In this document: piece by piece, positions 25,120 through 35,523 of the stretch
How positions within the stretch are numbered: the first letter of the stretch is position 1
Layout of the letters: every line of letters begins with the position of its first letter
DNA from: a bacterium
GTDB lineage: Bacteria > Electryoneota > Electryoneia > Electryoneales > Electryoneaceae
Reading direction: 5' to 3'
Assembly (NCBI GenBank): GCA_020444425.1
Contig: JAHLLB010000007.1
Span: 62,001-126,000 of the forward strand
Length of the DNA stretch: 64,000 bases
Program-made: the position numbers and the translations under genes
The notes under the pieces: model-generated
Told to the model about the DNA's origin: nothing
Seen by the model: only the letters and a program-made list of their open reading frames with translations
Database searches by the model: none

Positions 25120-27387
25120 ATGAGACGCACATTTCGCTTAACCCTTCTCTTGACGTTCGTATTTGTGTCGTACCTGGCCCTGCCATCGTACGCCCAGACT
25201 CTACCTGTCGAAGAGGTGATGAGAACCACGCCATGGGGCGGCTGGTATGACATCGCGTACATGGACGACTACGCTTACGTTGGCACCAGCGCGGGTGGAA
25301 TCAGGGTGCTGGACATCTCATCTCCGCACTATCCGCAGGATGTGGGATCGTGGTTCTGGACGGAAGACATCGGACGGACACGAGACCTTGAGGTGGGAGA
25401 CGGGTACTTGTACGCCCTGGGGGAAGATTATTCCTGCGATTTGGCCATCCTCGATCTTTCCAACCCTGAACAGCCCGTACAAACGGGGTATCTGGACGAC
25501 TTGCCGGGCAACACGATTGCCATTCACCTGGTTGGTGATTATCTGTACGCGATGGTCGATGGCGTTCCGCATCCACTCACGATCATCGATGTCAGTGATC
25601 CCATGAATCCGGTTGTTGCTTCGGTAATTGAAGACATGGATCGCGTCCGAGTCTCAGGTGTCGACGGAAACTACCTTTACATCCGGAATTCCGATCATCA
25701 ACTGGTGGTCTACGATATCAGCGATCCATTGAACCCAACCCAGGTTGGAGATAGCGACCATGAGGAATGGGGCGACTGCTTCGTCATTCACAACGGGTAT
25801 GTCTACATCGGCGATCGGGGACACCGCGGGGTCAACATCTACGATGTGACCGATCCAACCAATCCGACCTTCGTCACTCGAACCACCCATTTCGGCGCAG
25901 TCGAGGACATCACAGCGCAGAATGGATACCTGTACGAAAGCGTTTATTTCTTCAACGAATTCTATTCCGCACTCCGGTTCTTCAGCCTGGACAACCCGGA
26001 ATCACCGGAACTGATCGCCACCCTTGACCAATTCGAAGTGCTCGATGCCATCTCCGTTCATGACAACGTCCTGTACACGCAAACGTGGACGTTAGCCACA
26101 TCCCTCGCTGGGCTGGTCGCGGTCGACATCACGGATAACTATCATCCGTTTGTCACCTCGGATATCAGCCTGGCGCAATCGTTTGAGGGACTGATTGTGC
26201 GCCCGGACAGAATTCTAATTCCAACAGATTCGGGTCTCTATTACCTCAAAACGATCAATGAACCGGTTCCGAGGATTGTCGATTTCTATTCCTATGACGA
26301 GGACGTCATCAGTGTCGTCTCCACCGATGATCACATCTTCATGAAGTACGAGGGATACTACCAGGGTGCGGAAACCTTCCACACCATCGACCTGAGCAAT
26401 CCGGCTCAACCCGTCGTTACAGTTGATACGACTGCTTCCGGCGGCGAACAGATGCAGGTCGTGGGCGACCATATTATCTACAACTATTATGAAGTCTTCA
26501 GCGCCCTGGATATCAGTGATCCCAACGATCCAACCCTGGTCGAGATGAACGAGGAGATTCAGGTTTCGGTGATTCACGCCGTCGGTGATCTGGTCTATGC
26601 CCTGCACAACGATGACGTTGACCGTTTCAAGATCATCGACATTTCCGACATCGAAGACAGCCACGTGATCACATCGATCCAGATTCCGGGGAACTTCGAT
26701 CTCGAGGATATCGCCATCAATGGCGACTATGCGTATTTCATCGACAACGGCCCGAGCGGAAGCAATGACGATTTCAGCATCCACACCGTTGATATCTCGA
26801 ATCCCTATCAGCCAGTATACATTGGGAACTACCCCTCTCCCGTTCCGATGATCGCCTATTACGCCACCTGCATCAATGACATCCTCTACGTCTGGAAGCG
26901 CGGAACGCGACTGCTGGCCTGGGATGTCTCGAATCCAACGTCACTCGACTACCTGGGTGAATTCTGGGCTGAGCGTCCGATCGAAGGCATCGGCACCTAC
27001 CAGGACATGCTCCTCGTTAGCACAGGTCCCGCACTCTTATACCTGGAATACATTGACGGTGCCTTCGTGGAACACAGGATCGAAAATATCGGCAACGGTT
27101 CAGACGATGGTTCGATGCCCGCCACCTTCGAGTTTCCGACCCCGTATCCCAACCCGTTCAACTCAGCGACCACGGTCGAGGTGACCCTGCCGGAGGATGC
27201 TTCGTTGAAGCTGACCGTTTACAACGTTGCGGGTCAGGAAGTGATGACGCTCGCCGATGCGAACCTCTCTGCCGGGACTCACCAGTTCAGTTTGGACGCG
27301 TCCGTCCTGTCGGCGGGGCAGTATTTCATCCAGGCAAACGTTGGTGGGGACATCTTCAAGACGCAGAAAGTGGTCTTCCTGCCTTGA
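25120..27387 (+). CDS. Secreted LVIVD-repeat propeller with type IX sorting domain
   Basis: A 755-residue exported protein with signal peptide MRRTFRLTLLLTFVFVSYLA. AAAGGGGGAA lies before the ATG. The body repeats the LVIVD pattern, for example VYDISDPLNPTQVG, IYDVTDPTNPTFVT and TVDISNPYQPVYIG, as in choice-of-anchor B propellers on bacterial surfaces. The sorting domain reads PYPNPFNSATTVEVTLPE and LSAGQYFIQANVGG. A strong terminator follows at once. It is the first of three propeller-type cargo genes in a row, each apparently transcribed separately. Probably adhesion or binding; no enzyme motif seen. Confidence 0.85.
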   Translation: MRRTFRLTLLLTFVFVSYLALPSYAQTLPVEEVMRTTPWGGWYDIAYMDDYAYVGTSAGGIRVLDISSPHYPQDVGSWFWTEDIGRTRDLEVGDGYLYALGEDYSCDLAILDLSNPEQPVQTGYLDDLPGNTIAIHLVGDYLYAMVDGVPHPLTIIDVSDPMNPVVASVIEDMDRVRVSGVDGNYLYIRNSDHQLVVYDISDPLNPTQVGDSDHEEWGDCFVIHNGYVYIGDRGHRGVNIYDVTDPTNPTFVTRTTHFGAVEDITAQNGYLYESVYFFNEFYSALRFFSLDNPESPELIATLDQFEVLDAISVHDNVLYTQTWTLATSLAGLVAVDITDNYHPFVTSDISLAQSFEGLIVRPDRILIPTDSGLYYLKTINEPVPRIVDFYSYDEDVISVVSTDDHIFMKYEGYYQGAETFHTIDLSNPAQPVVTVDTTASGGEQMQVVGDHIIYNYYEVFSALDISDPNDPTLVEMNEEIQVSVIHAVGDLVYALHNDDVDRFKIIDISDIEDSHVITSIQIPGNFDLEDIAINGDYAYFIDNGPSGSNDDFSIHTVDISNPYQPVYIGNYPSPVPMIAYYATCINDILYVWKRGTRLLAWDVSNPTSLDYLGEFWAERPIEGIGTYQDMLLVSTGPALLYLEYIDGAFVEHRIENIGNGSDDGSMPATFEFPTPYPNPFNSATTVEVTLPEDASLKLTVYNVAGQEVMTLADANLSAGTHQFSLDASVLSAGQYFIQANVGGDIFKTQKVVFLP

Positions 27388-27410
27388 TTTGACGTGATCC
27401 TGATCTTCAA

Positions 27411-27455
27411 CGCTGACCGGACGGCAAGGACCTGCATCCGGTCAGCGTTTTTTTT
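27411..27455 (+). terminator. Intrinsic terminator
   Basis: CGCTGACCGG (27411-27420) pairs perfectly with CCGGTCAGCG (27438-27447), followed by eight T. It ends the LVIVD gene. The rest of the 27388-27687 gap shows no gene. Confidence 0.93.
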
Positions 27456-27687
27456 GCTGTTCAGTCACCAGCCAGTGATTCAGCTCGATCAACTTCACTC
27501 TGTTAAGGCCTCCTATCTCTCCCATTTTTTCGGTTGTCAGAGTTTTTTTGGATTTTCTCCCTTTTACTTCCTGCCATCATTCTGATCAAACCCTGAAAAT
27601 GCAACCCGGCTATCCCGACGCAACCGCGCCGGACCGGGTTTGGTGTGTGGGGATAGACGGTACAAACAGCAACCCGTTGGGGGTATC

Positions 27688-29529
27688 ATGCGCAGTTCCA
27701 AAACCTTTGTCTGGCTGAGTCTGTTCGCAATCCTGGCCCTCGGTACGCAAGCCGCGTTTGCCGACATCAACTGGATCCAACGTGGAATCAGCAACACCTT
27801 CGACGGCGCGCAGGACGTCTACGCGGCCGACTTTGATGGCGACGGCGACAACGACGCACTCAGCGTCGCTTCCTTCTCCGGCGTTGTCGGCTGGTTCGAG
27901 AATGTGAACGGTGACGGCGCTACCTGGGCGCTGCAGACCATTGACGGCGCGTACCCCAGCGGCCAGTGTGTCTTCGCCGCCGACCTCGATGGCGACGGCG
28001 ACATGGACGCGCTCGCATCGTCCTATTCCTACGACAACATCTCGTGGTGGGAAAACGTGAACGGCGACGGCCTCAGCTGGACCCTGCACACCCTGACGGA
28101 CACCTTTGACGGCGCCAACTGCGTTCGCGCGGCCGACCTGGACGGTGACGGCGACAAGGACATCCTCGGAGTCGCCTCCAGCGCTGACCAGATCACGTGG
28201 TGGGAAAACGTGAACGGCGACGGTTCCCTGTTCACTGAAACCCTGGTCCTCGGCATCAATGGTGCCCGTGTCGCGGAAGCGTACGACATGGACAATGACG
28301 GCGACCTCGACATCCTTGCCTCCGCGCAGGGCATCATCTGGCTGGAAAATGTCGATGGTGATGGCCTCAGCTGGACCACGCATGACGTCAACCTCGACTT
28401 CGACTACGCGTCCAGCCTTTCTCCAGGCGACATGGACGGCGACGGCGATATCGACATCGCCAGCGCTGCCGACTACATCACTGACGATATCACCTGGTGG
28501 GAAAACAACGACGGTGCCGGGACCGATTGGACCGAGCGCACAATCAACGATTTCTTCGACGAAGCGATCAGCGTGTACGCGACCGACGTGGACGGCGACA
28601 ACGACCTCGACATCATCGGCGCGTCACGGTACGGTGATGACGTCACCTGGTGGGAAAACGAACTGGGCGACGCGTCCCTGTGGACCGAATGGAACATTGA
28701 CGCGTCCTTCTCTGACGCGCGTGCGGTGCATGCGGCGGACTTCGACAACGACGGCAACATCGATATCGTCGGCGCGGCCCGGAATTCGGACATGGTCAAG
28801 GCCTGGATCAGCCGTCCCGAACCGCCGATCGTCATCGACATCACCCCGCAACTCAATCCGACGATCGTCTCGCAGGGTGGGATCTTCTTCTACGACCTGA
28901 TGATCGACTACAACATCGTGCTGCCGACCTTCGGTACCATCTGGACTGAGGTCATTCTGCCCAACGGCAACACGTTCGGCCCGATGTTCTACGTCAATTT
29001 CTTCTTCACTCCGGACATGCAGATTACGGTCACCAACATCATGCAGCAGGTGCCCGCAATGGCCCCGCCGGGTGAATACGATTGGGTGCTAAGCGCCGGT
29101 CCGAACCAGAACATGGCGCTCGGGACCGATTCCTTCCCGTTCACCATCGTCGCCGCGCAAGCCGTGAACGGTTCAGCGAATCAATGGACCAGCGACGGCG
29201 AAGATAAAATCCTCGCCGCTGTGAATGAGGAAACCATCGTCGAAACCGGCACCACTCTGCCGGGCGAATTTGCCCTCAGCGCGGCGTACCCGAACCCGTT
29301 CAATGCGATGACCACACTCAACATCAGCCTGCCGGAAGCGTCCCAACTGAACGTGACCGTCTTCAATACCAACGGCCAGCAGGTCGCGGAACTGGCGAAC
29401 GGTTCCTACACCGCCGGTACGCATGAGCTGTCGTTCAACGCCAACAACCTCGCCAGCGGGTTGTACTTCGTCCGTGCTGCTGTGCCGGGCAAGTTGAACC
29501 AGATGCAGAAAGTGATGCTCGTGAGATAA
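27688..29529 (+). CDS. Secreted FG-GAP/VCBS-repeat protein with type IX sorting domain
   Basis: A 613-residue exported protein. ATG 27688 follows TTGGGGG; the open frame extends to 27640 but the signal peptide (MRSSKTFVWLSLFAILALGT) fits this start. About nine repeats carry calcium-binding-type motifs such as DFDGDGDND, DLDGDGDMD and DMDGDGDID, alternating with ITWWENVNGDG. They build an integrin-like propeller. An Ig-like segment (DITPQLNPTIVSQGG) follows and then the sorting domain (AAYPNPFNAMTTLNISLP, LASGLYFVRAAVPGKL). Repeated acidic loops suggest Ca2+ binding. The ligand is unknown. Confidence 0.87.
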   Translation: MRSSKTFVWLSLFAILALGTQAAFADINWIQRGISNTFDGAQDVYAADFDGDGDNDALSVASFSGVVGWFENVNGDGATWALQTIDGAYPSGQCVFAADLDGDGDMDALASSYSYDNISWWENVNGDGLSWTLHTLTDTFDGANCVRAADLDGDGDKDILGVASSADQITWWENVNGDGSLFTETLVLGINGARVAEAYDMDNDGDLDILASAQGIIWLENVDGDGLSWTTHDVNLDFDYASSLSPGDMDGDGDIDIASAADYITDDITWWENNDGAGTDWTERTINDFFDEAISVYATDVDGDNDLDIIGASRYGDDVTWWENELGDASLWTEWNIDASFSDARAVHAADFDNDGNIDIVGAARNSDMVKAWISRPEPPIVIDITPQLNPTIVSQGGIFFYDLMIDYNIVLPTFGTIWTEVILPNGNTFGPMFYVNFFFTPDMQITVTNIMQQVPAMAPPGEYDWVLSAGPNQNMALGTDSFPFTIVAAQAVNGSANQWTSDGEDKILAAVNEETIVETGTTLPGEFALSAAYPNPFNAMTTLNISLPEASQLNVTVFNTNGQQVAELANGSYTAGTHELSFNANNLASGLYFVRAAVPGKLNQMQKVMLVR

Positions 29530-29605
29530 GCAGCGACTCCGAAACCGGCTGATTTATTGCCGGAACTGTTCGAGAGAGCAGAGAGCTTTTGTGCTGGATG
29601 ATCGT

Positions 29606-29644
29606 CGATAATTGCACCTTCCTTGAGGGTGCAATTATCGTTTT
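29606..29644 (+). terminator. Intrinsic terminator
   Basis: CGATAATTGCACC (29606-29618) pairs perfectly with GGTGCAATTATCG (29628-29640), followed by TTTT. It separates the two FG-GAP genes. Confidence 0.92.
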
Positions 29645-29726
29645 ACGGATCTCTGTCGCTATATTGCACGCGATTGAGTAGTAACCGACTGAAACACAGT
29701 TTTGTGAAACCCTGGAGACGATTCCG

Positions 29727-32471
29727 ATGCGACGACTATCAGCCCTGTTTCTTATCGCAGCCCTGGTGTTTGGTTGTGGATCCGCGCACGCCTCCATCAG
29801 CTTCCAACCCGTTCCAGTTGCAAACCTCAGCGACGGCATTCTCGCCCACCCGATTGACATGGATACGGACGGCGACACGGACGTCATCGCCATCACCGAG
29901 TCCGGTGCCACGATGTGGTACGAACGCATCGAGAGCGGCGCGTTCCTGCTCCACACCCTGTCCACTGAACCCGCCTTCGACGCCTGGCCGTTCGACCTCG
30001 ACGAGGACGGCGACATGGACTACATCTGGTGCCTGCAAAGCGGCGAGGTGATTGCCCGCATGAACAACGGGCTGCAGGAATTCAGCTCAGACACCCTCGG
30101 CACCCAGCTCTCCCCGATCTGCCCACGCGTAGCCAACTTGGACGACGACCCCGAGCTGGAAATCGCCGTCGGCAGCGAAGACTACTGGTATGGCGAGGTT
30201 GCCATCTTCGACCCGGTCGCACCGGGTGAATACACCGTTACGATGCTGACTGGCATGAACGGCCCGGAACCGGAACTGGCCGACATGGACGGTGACGGCG
30301 ATCTGGATATTGTCTGTGCTGGCGGGTCGTACAGCACCGGAGTGTACACCAACGAGGGAAACCTGCAATTCACGATTCAGTACATCGACGGCGGCGGTGA
30401 CGGCCTGATCGGCGTAGCAGATCTTGACGCGGACGGCGACAACGACATCGTCGTCGCCACCAGCTGGGAAGATCGCGTCCTCATCCATACCAACAACGGG
30501 AACGGCTACACCACGGAGACACTCACCGACATTCCCGGCGAACCGTACGGCATTCGTGTCGGCGATATCGACGGTGACGGGCGGGTGGATTTCGTCGTCT
30601 GGGGCTATATCTCCGTCGCCTGGATGCGCAACCGTGGCAACATGCAGTTTGACCGGCTGCCGGTCGGTGGCGACGAACGAGTCGACCACATCGAACTGGC
30701 CGACTTCGACCACGACTGCCGCCTCGACATCGCCAGCATCTCCGAGTACTCCAACGAGATCATCTTCTGGAACAACATCGAGCAGTTTGGATTCGAGACT
30801 GTCACCGTGGACGGCAGCATCAACTACCCGTTCCATGCAGACTTCGCTGACTTCAACAACGACGGCATCACCGACATTGTCGCCAGCAGCTACACCGGCG
30901 GGTATTTCCGACTCTACGAAAATGACGGCACCCAGCATTTCACCGAACATGACGTTTCCGGCTTCGACTACGCTGCTGATGTGGTCGCCGGAGATTTCGA
31001 CGGTGACGGCGACATGGACTTCGCCGGCACAACCTCCGATCCCGACGCCGTCGTCTGGTTTGAACAGGCAGCCCCGTGGGCGTTCGCCACTCACTACATC
31101 TACACCAGCTACCCGTACGGCGGCATGGTTGGATTCATGAAAAAAGTGGACTGGGAAGGCGACGGCGACCTGGATCTGGTCGCAACCAATTCCAATTCTG
31201 ACCGCGTGTTCCTGTTCCGCAACGACGGGAGCGGTACCTTCACCACAACGATCGTCGGTGCGCTCGTGGAAGCCTATTCCATCGATCCCGTTGACCTCGA
31301 CCAGGATGGCGACATGGATCTGCTGGTCGGGCAGCTGGACCCCGCTGGCGCGATCAGCTGGTACGAAAACAACGGGGACGAAACCTTTACCCTGAACGTT
31401 CTGGTCAGCAGCAATGGTTACAGCTGCTCCGCCCTTGACGGCCTCGACCTGGAAGGGGACGGAGATATCGATATCGTCGCGACCACGGTCAACGGCATCC
31501 TCGCATTCTGGAACGACGGCGGGTCCTTCAGCGAAACCACGGTGGACCTGCAATACGACTGGCGCGACCATAGTATCGCGGACGTCAACCTGGATGGCTT
31601 GCCGGACATCTATGCCAGCGCGGACGGCGGCAATATCGCGGTCTGGCTCGAGCAATTACCGGGCGGTGGATGGGAACGGCATACCATCGCCACCGGTCTC
31701 GACTATCCGTACCACTGCGATGCGGGCGACATCGACAACGACGGCGACATGGACCTGATGACGGCCAACTATTACGGCCACACCTACACCCTGTTCATCA
31801 ATGAACCGCACATCGGTCTCGACCAGGTCACCTTCTCGCTCGCGCCGAACAATGCACCGATCGTCGTCCCGCCCAGTGGCGGCCAGTTCAGCTACGCCGC
31901 GTGTATCGAACACAGCGCTCCGTCAGGATCCACCATCCGGGTCAACACCAGCGTGAAAGCGCCGAACGGTTTCACCTATCCGTTCAACAGCCGGTCGATT
32001 TACGTTCCTGAGGAAGGTCTGCTTGCGACCGATGTCCCCCTGACCCTGCCCTCCGGCCTGCCGCAGGGTGTGTACGAGTACATCGTCACGCTACGCTTGT
32101 ACAGTATCACGCTCGCACGTGACAGCTTCTACTTCCAACGCACAAACACCGCTGCGGGTTTCGGCACCGAGATCGCCGAAACATTCGCGCCGCTTGAAGC
32201 ACCGACCTCGTTCGGGCTGTCTACGGCGTATCCGAACCCATTCAACCCGACGACCACGATGGCCGTGTCCCTGCCGACAGCCGCCGAGCTGCAGGTTGAC
32301 GTATACAATGTCACCGGCCAACGTGTCGCGAGTCTGGCAGACGGCACGTACCCCGCAGGCACGCACTCACTGACCTTCGACGCGTCATCCCTCGCCAGCG
32401 GGCTGTATTTCGTACGCGCCTCAGTGCCCGGAAAACTGAACCAGGTGCGGAAAGTGATACTCGTGAGATGA
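29727..32471 (+). CDS. Secreted FG-GAP/VCBS-repeat protein with type IX sorting domain
   Basis: A 914-residue exported protein, paralogous to the preceding gene. The signal peptide is MRRLSALFLIAALVFGCGSA; the Cys in FGCGSA could be read as a lipobox. CTGGAG precedes the ATG. Many repeats carry DMDGDGDLD, DLDADGDND, DFDGDGDMD and DIDNDGDMD, spanning about residues 40-690, enough for more than one propeller. An Ig-like part (TFSLAPNNAPIVVPPSGGQF) and a sorting domain (STAYPNPFNPTTTMAVSLP, LASGLYFVRASVPGKL) close it. No catalytic residues recognised. Confidence 0.87.
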   Translation: MRRLSALFLIAALVFGCGSAHASISFQPVPVANLSDGILAHPIDMDTDGDTDVIAITESGATMWYERIESGAFLLHTLSTEPAFDAWPFDLDEDGDMDYIWCLQSGEVIARMNNGLQEFSSDTLGTQLSPICPRVANLDDDPELEIAVGSEDYWYGEVAIFDPVAPGEYTVTMLTGMNGPEPELADMDGDGDLDIVCAGGSYSTGVYTNEGNLQFTIQYIDGGGDGLIGVADLDADGDNDIVVATSWEDRVLIHTNNGNGYTTETLTDIPGEPYGIRVGDIDGDGRVDFVVWGYISVAWMRNRGNMQFDRLPVGGDERVDHIELADFDHDCRLDIASISEYSNEIIFWNNIEQFGFETVTVDGSINYPFHADFADFNNDGITDIVASSYTGGYFRLYENDGTQHFTEHDVSGFDYAADVVAGDFDGDGDMDFAGTTSDPDAVVWFEQAAPWAFATHYIYTSYPYGGMVGFMKKVDWEGDGDLDLVATNSNSDRVFLFRNDGSGTFTTTIVGALVEAYSIDPVDLDQDGDMDLLVGQLDPAGAISWYENNGDETFTLNVLVSSNGYSCSALDGLDLEGDGDIDIVATTVNGILAFWNDGGSFSETTVDLQYDWRDHSIADVNLDGLPDIYASADGGNIAVWLEQLPGGGWERHTIATGLDYPYHCDAGDIDNDGDMDLMTANYYGHTYTLFINEPHIGLDQVTFSLAPNNAPIVVPPSGGQFSYAACIEHSAPSGSTIRVNTSVKAPNGFTYPFNSRSIYVPEEGLLATDVPLTLPSGLPQGVYEYIVTLRLYSITLARDSFYFQRTNTAAGFGTEIAETFAPLEAPTSFGLSTAYPNPFNPTTTMAVSLPTAAELQVDVYNVTGQRVASLADGTYPAGTHSLTFDASSLASGLYFVRASVPGKLNQVRKVILVR

Positions 32472-32570
32472 GACAGGAGACGCACACTGTCAACAGGATG
32501 TGGAAGGTGCTTCAGAAAGGCTGCATAGTTTTTTAGTAGGAGTTGTTTTTATCGGGACAGCGTTTTTAAT

Positions 32571-32636
32571 GGGGACTGACGGTGGTTTTCCTGCAATAAC
32601 AGGAGCAGATTATCTACCGTCTGTCCCCGTTTTTTG
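32571..32636 (+). terminator. Intrinsic terminator
   Basis: GGGGACTGACGGT (32571-32583) pairs with ACCGTCTGTCCCC (32616-32628) with one mismatch, followed by GTTTTTT. It ends the second FG-GAP gene and lies just before the 3' end of a converging minus-strand gene. Confidence 0.85.
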
Positions 32637-32645
32637 GGTTGTCGA

Positions 32646-33128
32646 CTACCCGCCGAACTGCTGATCCACACCGGTCATCAACGGCACCACGATCATGTAC
32701 GCAACGTACAGAAAACCGTTGAAGAACACCGTTACCACCGACCCGATCCAGACATACCCCCAGTAATCGTGCCGCTTTTCCTCGCTCATCTCCCCGCCAC
32801 GCCAACTCAGCATCAGGTAGCCACGCCCGAGCACGAACGGCAGCGACCAGAGGAAGTACATCACGATCACACCGAGCACGCCCAGCGACATCACACCCTG
32901 CTCACGGGTCCACATCAGGAACGCGTCCTGCGGCACCATGCTCAGCCGCACGATCAAAACCAGCACAACCAACACTCCGGCGTTTACCGCCGCCCACGCC
33001 TTCACCCGTTCCGCCATCGCCATCGGCGGCAGCAAACCGCGCGTGAACCACGCATCCACCGCCGTCTGGATTACGTACGTCACCAGCAGCCAGGTGATGG
33101 TGGTGAGTGGAGAGACGTAGCCGGGCAT
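32646..33128 (-). CDS. Four-helix integral membrane protein of unknown function
   Basis: A 160-residue protein with four hydrophobic helices: ITWLLVTYVIQTAVDAW, AVNAGVLVVLVLIVRL, VLGVIVMYFLWSLPFVLG and YVWIGSVVTVFFNGFLYVAY. A hydrophilic loop (MLSWRGGEMSEEKRHD) lies before the last helix. ATG 33128 is preferred because AGGA lies eight bases before it; the frame continues to 33206 without support. I do not recognise the family. It ends close to the terminator of the converging FG-GAP gene. Confidence 0.7.
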   Translation of the reverse strand: MPGYVSPLTTITWLLVTYVIQTAVDAWFTRGLLPPMAMAERVKAWAAVNAGVLVVLVLIVRLSMVPQDAFLMWTREQGVMSLGVLGVIVMYFLWSLPFVLGRGYLMLSWRGGEMSEEKRHDYWGYVWIGSVVTVFFNGFLYVAYMIVVPLMTGVDQQFGG

Positions 33129-33277
33129 AGGTTTTTCCTGCCAGTACCTGTTGAATCCAACCGTTGAACCGGGAAAGCTGACACCGTTACACGCTGCACG
33201 TGTCAATCATGAGACGGGTCGATGCGACTGAGGTTACCCTTTGCTTGTGCGAAGGACTCAACAGGCTGTCCGACCCT

Positions 33278-34126
33278 TCAGTTTTCCGGGCTGAGATGGG
33301 CAAGCTGTCCAGCTAGGCTTTCCCGGTACGAGATCTCGTCCTGGTGCAAGGTTACCGTCACCCAAAGTGGATCGTGCTGGACATGGACATCCGCCGTAGT
33401 TGGCGTGTTCGTCATGTAGTACGTGCGGACCAGTTCGGTGCCGCGGTACTGCCACATCGTCGTGCCCCAGACCATCGCATACCGTGAGATGAATTCGAAG
33501 CCGAATTTGAACGACTCCCCCGGTAGCAGCGGAAGTGCGTATGCCTTCATCCGGTGATTTTTCAGGGGAAACGCGAACTCGTACGCCCGGACATTCCCCG
33601 GCAGCATACGCTGCACCGCGCGTGGACCATCGCTGCCGGAAGACGAAACCAGTGACGGCCGATTTTCCCGCAGCGACTGGTACAGGATCATGTCCCAGAT
33701 TCCGCCAAGTTCCGCACGGGACTTGTTGTCTTCGAGGTCGTACGCTCGTTCGTATGTGGACACATGGATGACATCTCTGGGATCAATCACTACTGAATTG
33801 GGGGCCTTGCCGTAGTAACGGATGTTGAGGAGATCATCCCTGTTGGACTTGGTCTGAATCCAGAAATTCACTCCCTGCGCGACGTACATATCCAGGTTTT
33901 TTCGCAGGACCAGCACATACAGCATCGTGTCATTGTTCACCAGGCTGACCGAGGTCTTGTATTCGTCGAAGGTGTGACGCGGGTACACATCCCAGTCACG
34001 GATGTCACCGTCAATCTCAATCGCCGTCAGCTGCTTCGCACTGTCGAACGTCTGCCGGCATCCCGCCAGCAACGCAATCAACAGAATAAACAGCATCAGG
34101 GTGATTCTGTTCGTGAGGCGGTTCAT
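33278..34126 (-). CDS. Lipoprotein with a carbohydrate-binding-like domain
   Basis: A 282-residue protein. ATG 34126 has AAGGAGATTTCCGA directly before it. The N-terminus MNRLTNRITLMLFILLIALL ends in the lipobox LLAGC, so it should be lipidated. Next is IEIDGDIRDWDVYPRHTFDE, resembling the start of family 9-type sugar-binding domains (the DGxxxDW pattern common in such periplasmic proteins), then SLVNNDTMLYVLVLRKN. No enzyme motif is visible. It lies 44 bases downstream of arcA on the same strand and may share its transcript. Confidence 0.7.
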   Translation of the reverse strand: MNRLTNRITLMLFILLIALLAGCRQTFDSAKQLTAIEIDGDIRDWDVYPRHTFDEYKTSVSLVNNDTMLYVLVLRKNLDMYVAQGVNFWIQTKSNRDDLLNIRYYGKAPNSVVIDPRDVIHVSTYERAYDLEDNKSRAELGGIWDMILYQSLRENRPSLVSSSGSDGPRAVQRMLPGNVRAYEFAFPLKNHRMKAYALPLLPGESFKFGFEFISRYAMVWGTTMWQYRGTELVRTYYMTNTPTTADVHVQHDPLWVTVTLHQDEISYRESLAGQLAHLSPEN

Positions 34127-34170
34127 TCGGAAATCTCCTTGCCAACGCCCTGCGCGACAGTCATTCGGTA

Positions 34171-35463
34171 TCAGATCCGCCCACGCTTCAGCGGCATCGT
34201 CATGCAGCGCGCGCCGCCACGTCCACGCACCAACTCCCCGCCACGGAACTTCGTCACTTCGACCATCACATCTTCCAGCCCACGGATCGTGCGGCCGTTG
34301 CGGTCGTAGGTGATCACGTGCCCCGGCTTCAGCGCGAACGTGTTCGCGCCATCGTTCCACTGTTCACGCAACGCCTCGAGGATGTGCTCTTCCACGCTGT
34401 CGTACTGAGCACGATCGCCGCCGACGGTCACCGTGATCTCCGGCACCACCACGCCCAGCTCCGCCATCCCCTGGATCGCGTTGTCGTACCGTTTCGTCTT
34501 CCCGTCCTGGAACATCACTTCCAGCCACGGGCATTCGGTGTAGATCTCCTCCGGCGGGCCGGTGTACGTCGCGCCCAACCGTGCCACCTGCTCCCGCACC
34601 TCACCAACCACCCGCTGGTACAATTCCCGCTGCTCCCAGATGTACGGCAAGGTGACGATCTGTTGCCGGTCAACGAACGTCAGCAACGTGTCAAGATGCA
34701 TGTATTCATGCCGTTTCGGGATATGCACCTTAAACAGCCGCTCGATCGACGTATGCTCGAACAAATACTCCGCCAGCATCGTCGCGCCACGATCGTTCGT
34801 GCGTTCCGATATTCCGACCATGACCGTGCGTTCGTCCGGAATCAGCACATCCCCGCCCTCGATCGTCGCCTCGGGGTCGTTGAGGATGCCGTCATACACC
34901 TCCACTCCGGCGAAGATCGGGTGACGGCGCACCAGCTCACGCATCAGGTACGCCTCCCGCTGACGAATCGGCATCTTCGGCGAGCTGATGATCAGCTTGT
35001 CGGTAATGAAAAACGACGGGTCGCGCATGAAGTACAGGTTCACCGTCGGCTCCAGCAACACCGTCTCGCCGAAACGGTAATGCGCCGGATAACCAATCAC
35101 GAGATTCGTCGGCTGAATGCTGAGCGGGTTCATCCCCGGCGGTAGACCGTTCGGCGTCACCGCTTCGACAATCTCCGCGTGCTGCACCGGATCGGCGCAA
35201 ACGTCCTTCAGCAGATCGAGGAAGTACAGCACCTCGATCCCGAGCGCACGCATCTTCTGGACAAAGCCCTTGTGCTCAGGGCGCGCGGTCTCGATGTCCA
35301 GAATGTCGTCACAGAGCATCGCTTCCCGGTTCCACGGGATCATCCGCCGGTGCTCCCAGCCAGGCTGATGCACCAGCACCTTTTCGAGTCGTCCGACTTC
35401 GCTGTAGACGCCGAGGTTCGAGCCGGCGGGCTGCGGGTTGCGGGCTGCGGTCGTGTTATTCAT
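34171..35463 (-). CDS. arcA: Arginine deiminase
   Basis: Converts arginine to citrulline and ammonia, the first step of the arginine deiminase route. The 430 residues are close to the usual length. Family marks: FMRDPSFFI, TIEGGDVLIPD, EYMHLDTLLTFVD (with the catalytic-type HLD) and nucleophile C420 in RGRGGARCMTMPLKR. No ornithine carbamoyltransferase or carbamate kinase gene is adjacent, so ATP formation cannot be shown here. A weak AGG lies before the ATG. Confidence 0.94.
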   Translation of the reverse strand: MNNTTAARNPQPAGSNLGVYSEVGRLEKVLVHQPGWEHRRMIPWNREAMLCDDILDIETARPEHKGFVQKMRALGIEVLYFLDLLKDVCADPVQHAEIVEAVTPNGLPPGMNPLSIQPTNLVIGYPAHYRFGETVLLEPTVNLYFMRDPSFFITDKLIISSPKMPIRQREAYLMRELVRRHPIFAGVEVYDGILNDPEATIEGGDVLIPDERTVMVGISERTNDRGATMLAEYLFEHTSIERLFKVHIPKRHEYMHLDTLLTFVDRQQIVTLPYIWEQRELYQRVVGEVREQVARLGATYTGPPEEIYTECPWLEVMFQDGKTKRYDNAIQGMAELGVVVPEITVTVGGDRAQYDSVEEHILEALREQWNDGANTFALKPGHVITYDRNGRTIRGLEDVMVEVTKFRGGELVRGRGGARCMTMPLKRGRI

Positions 35464-35523
35464 GAATTACCTGCGTTTGTCTGTAAACCAAATCTTCTAA
35501 CGATTGTCGAGGGACCAAACATC

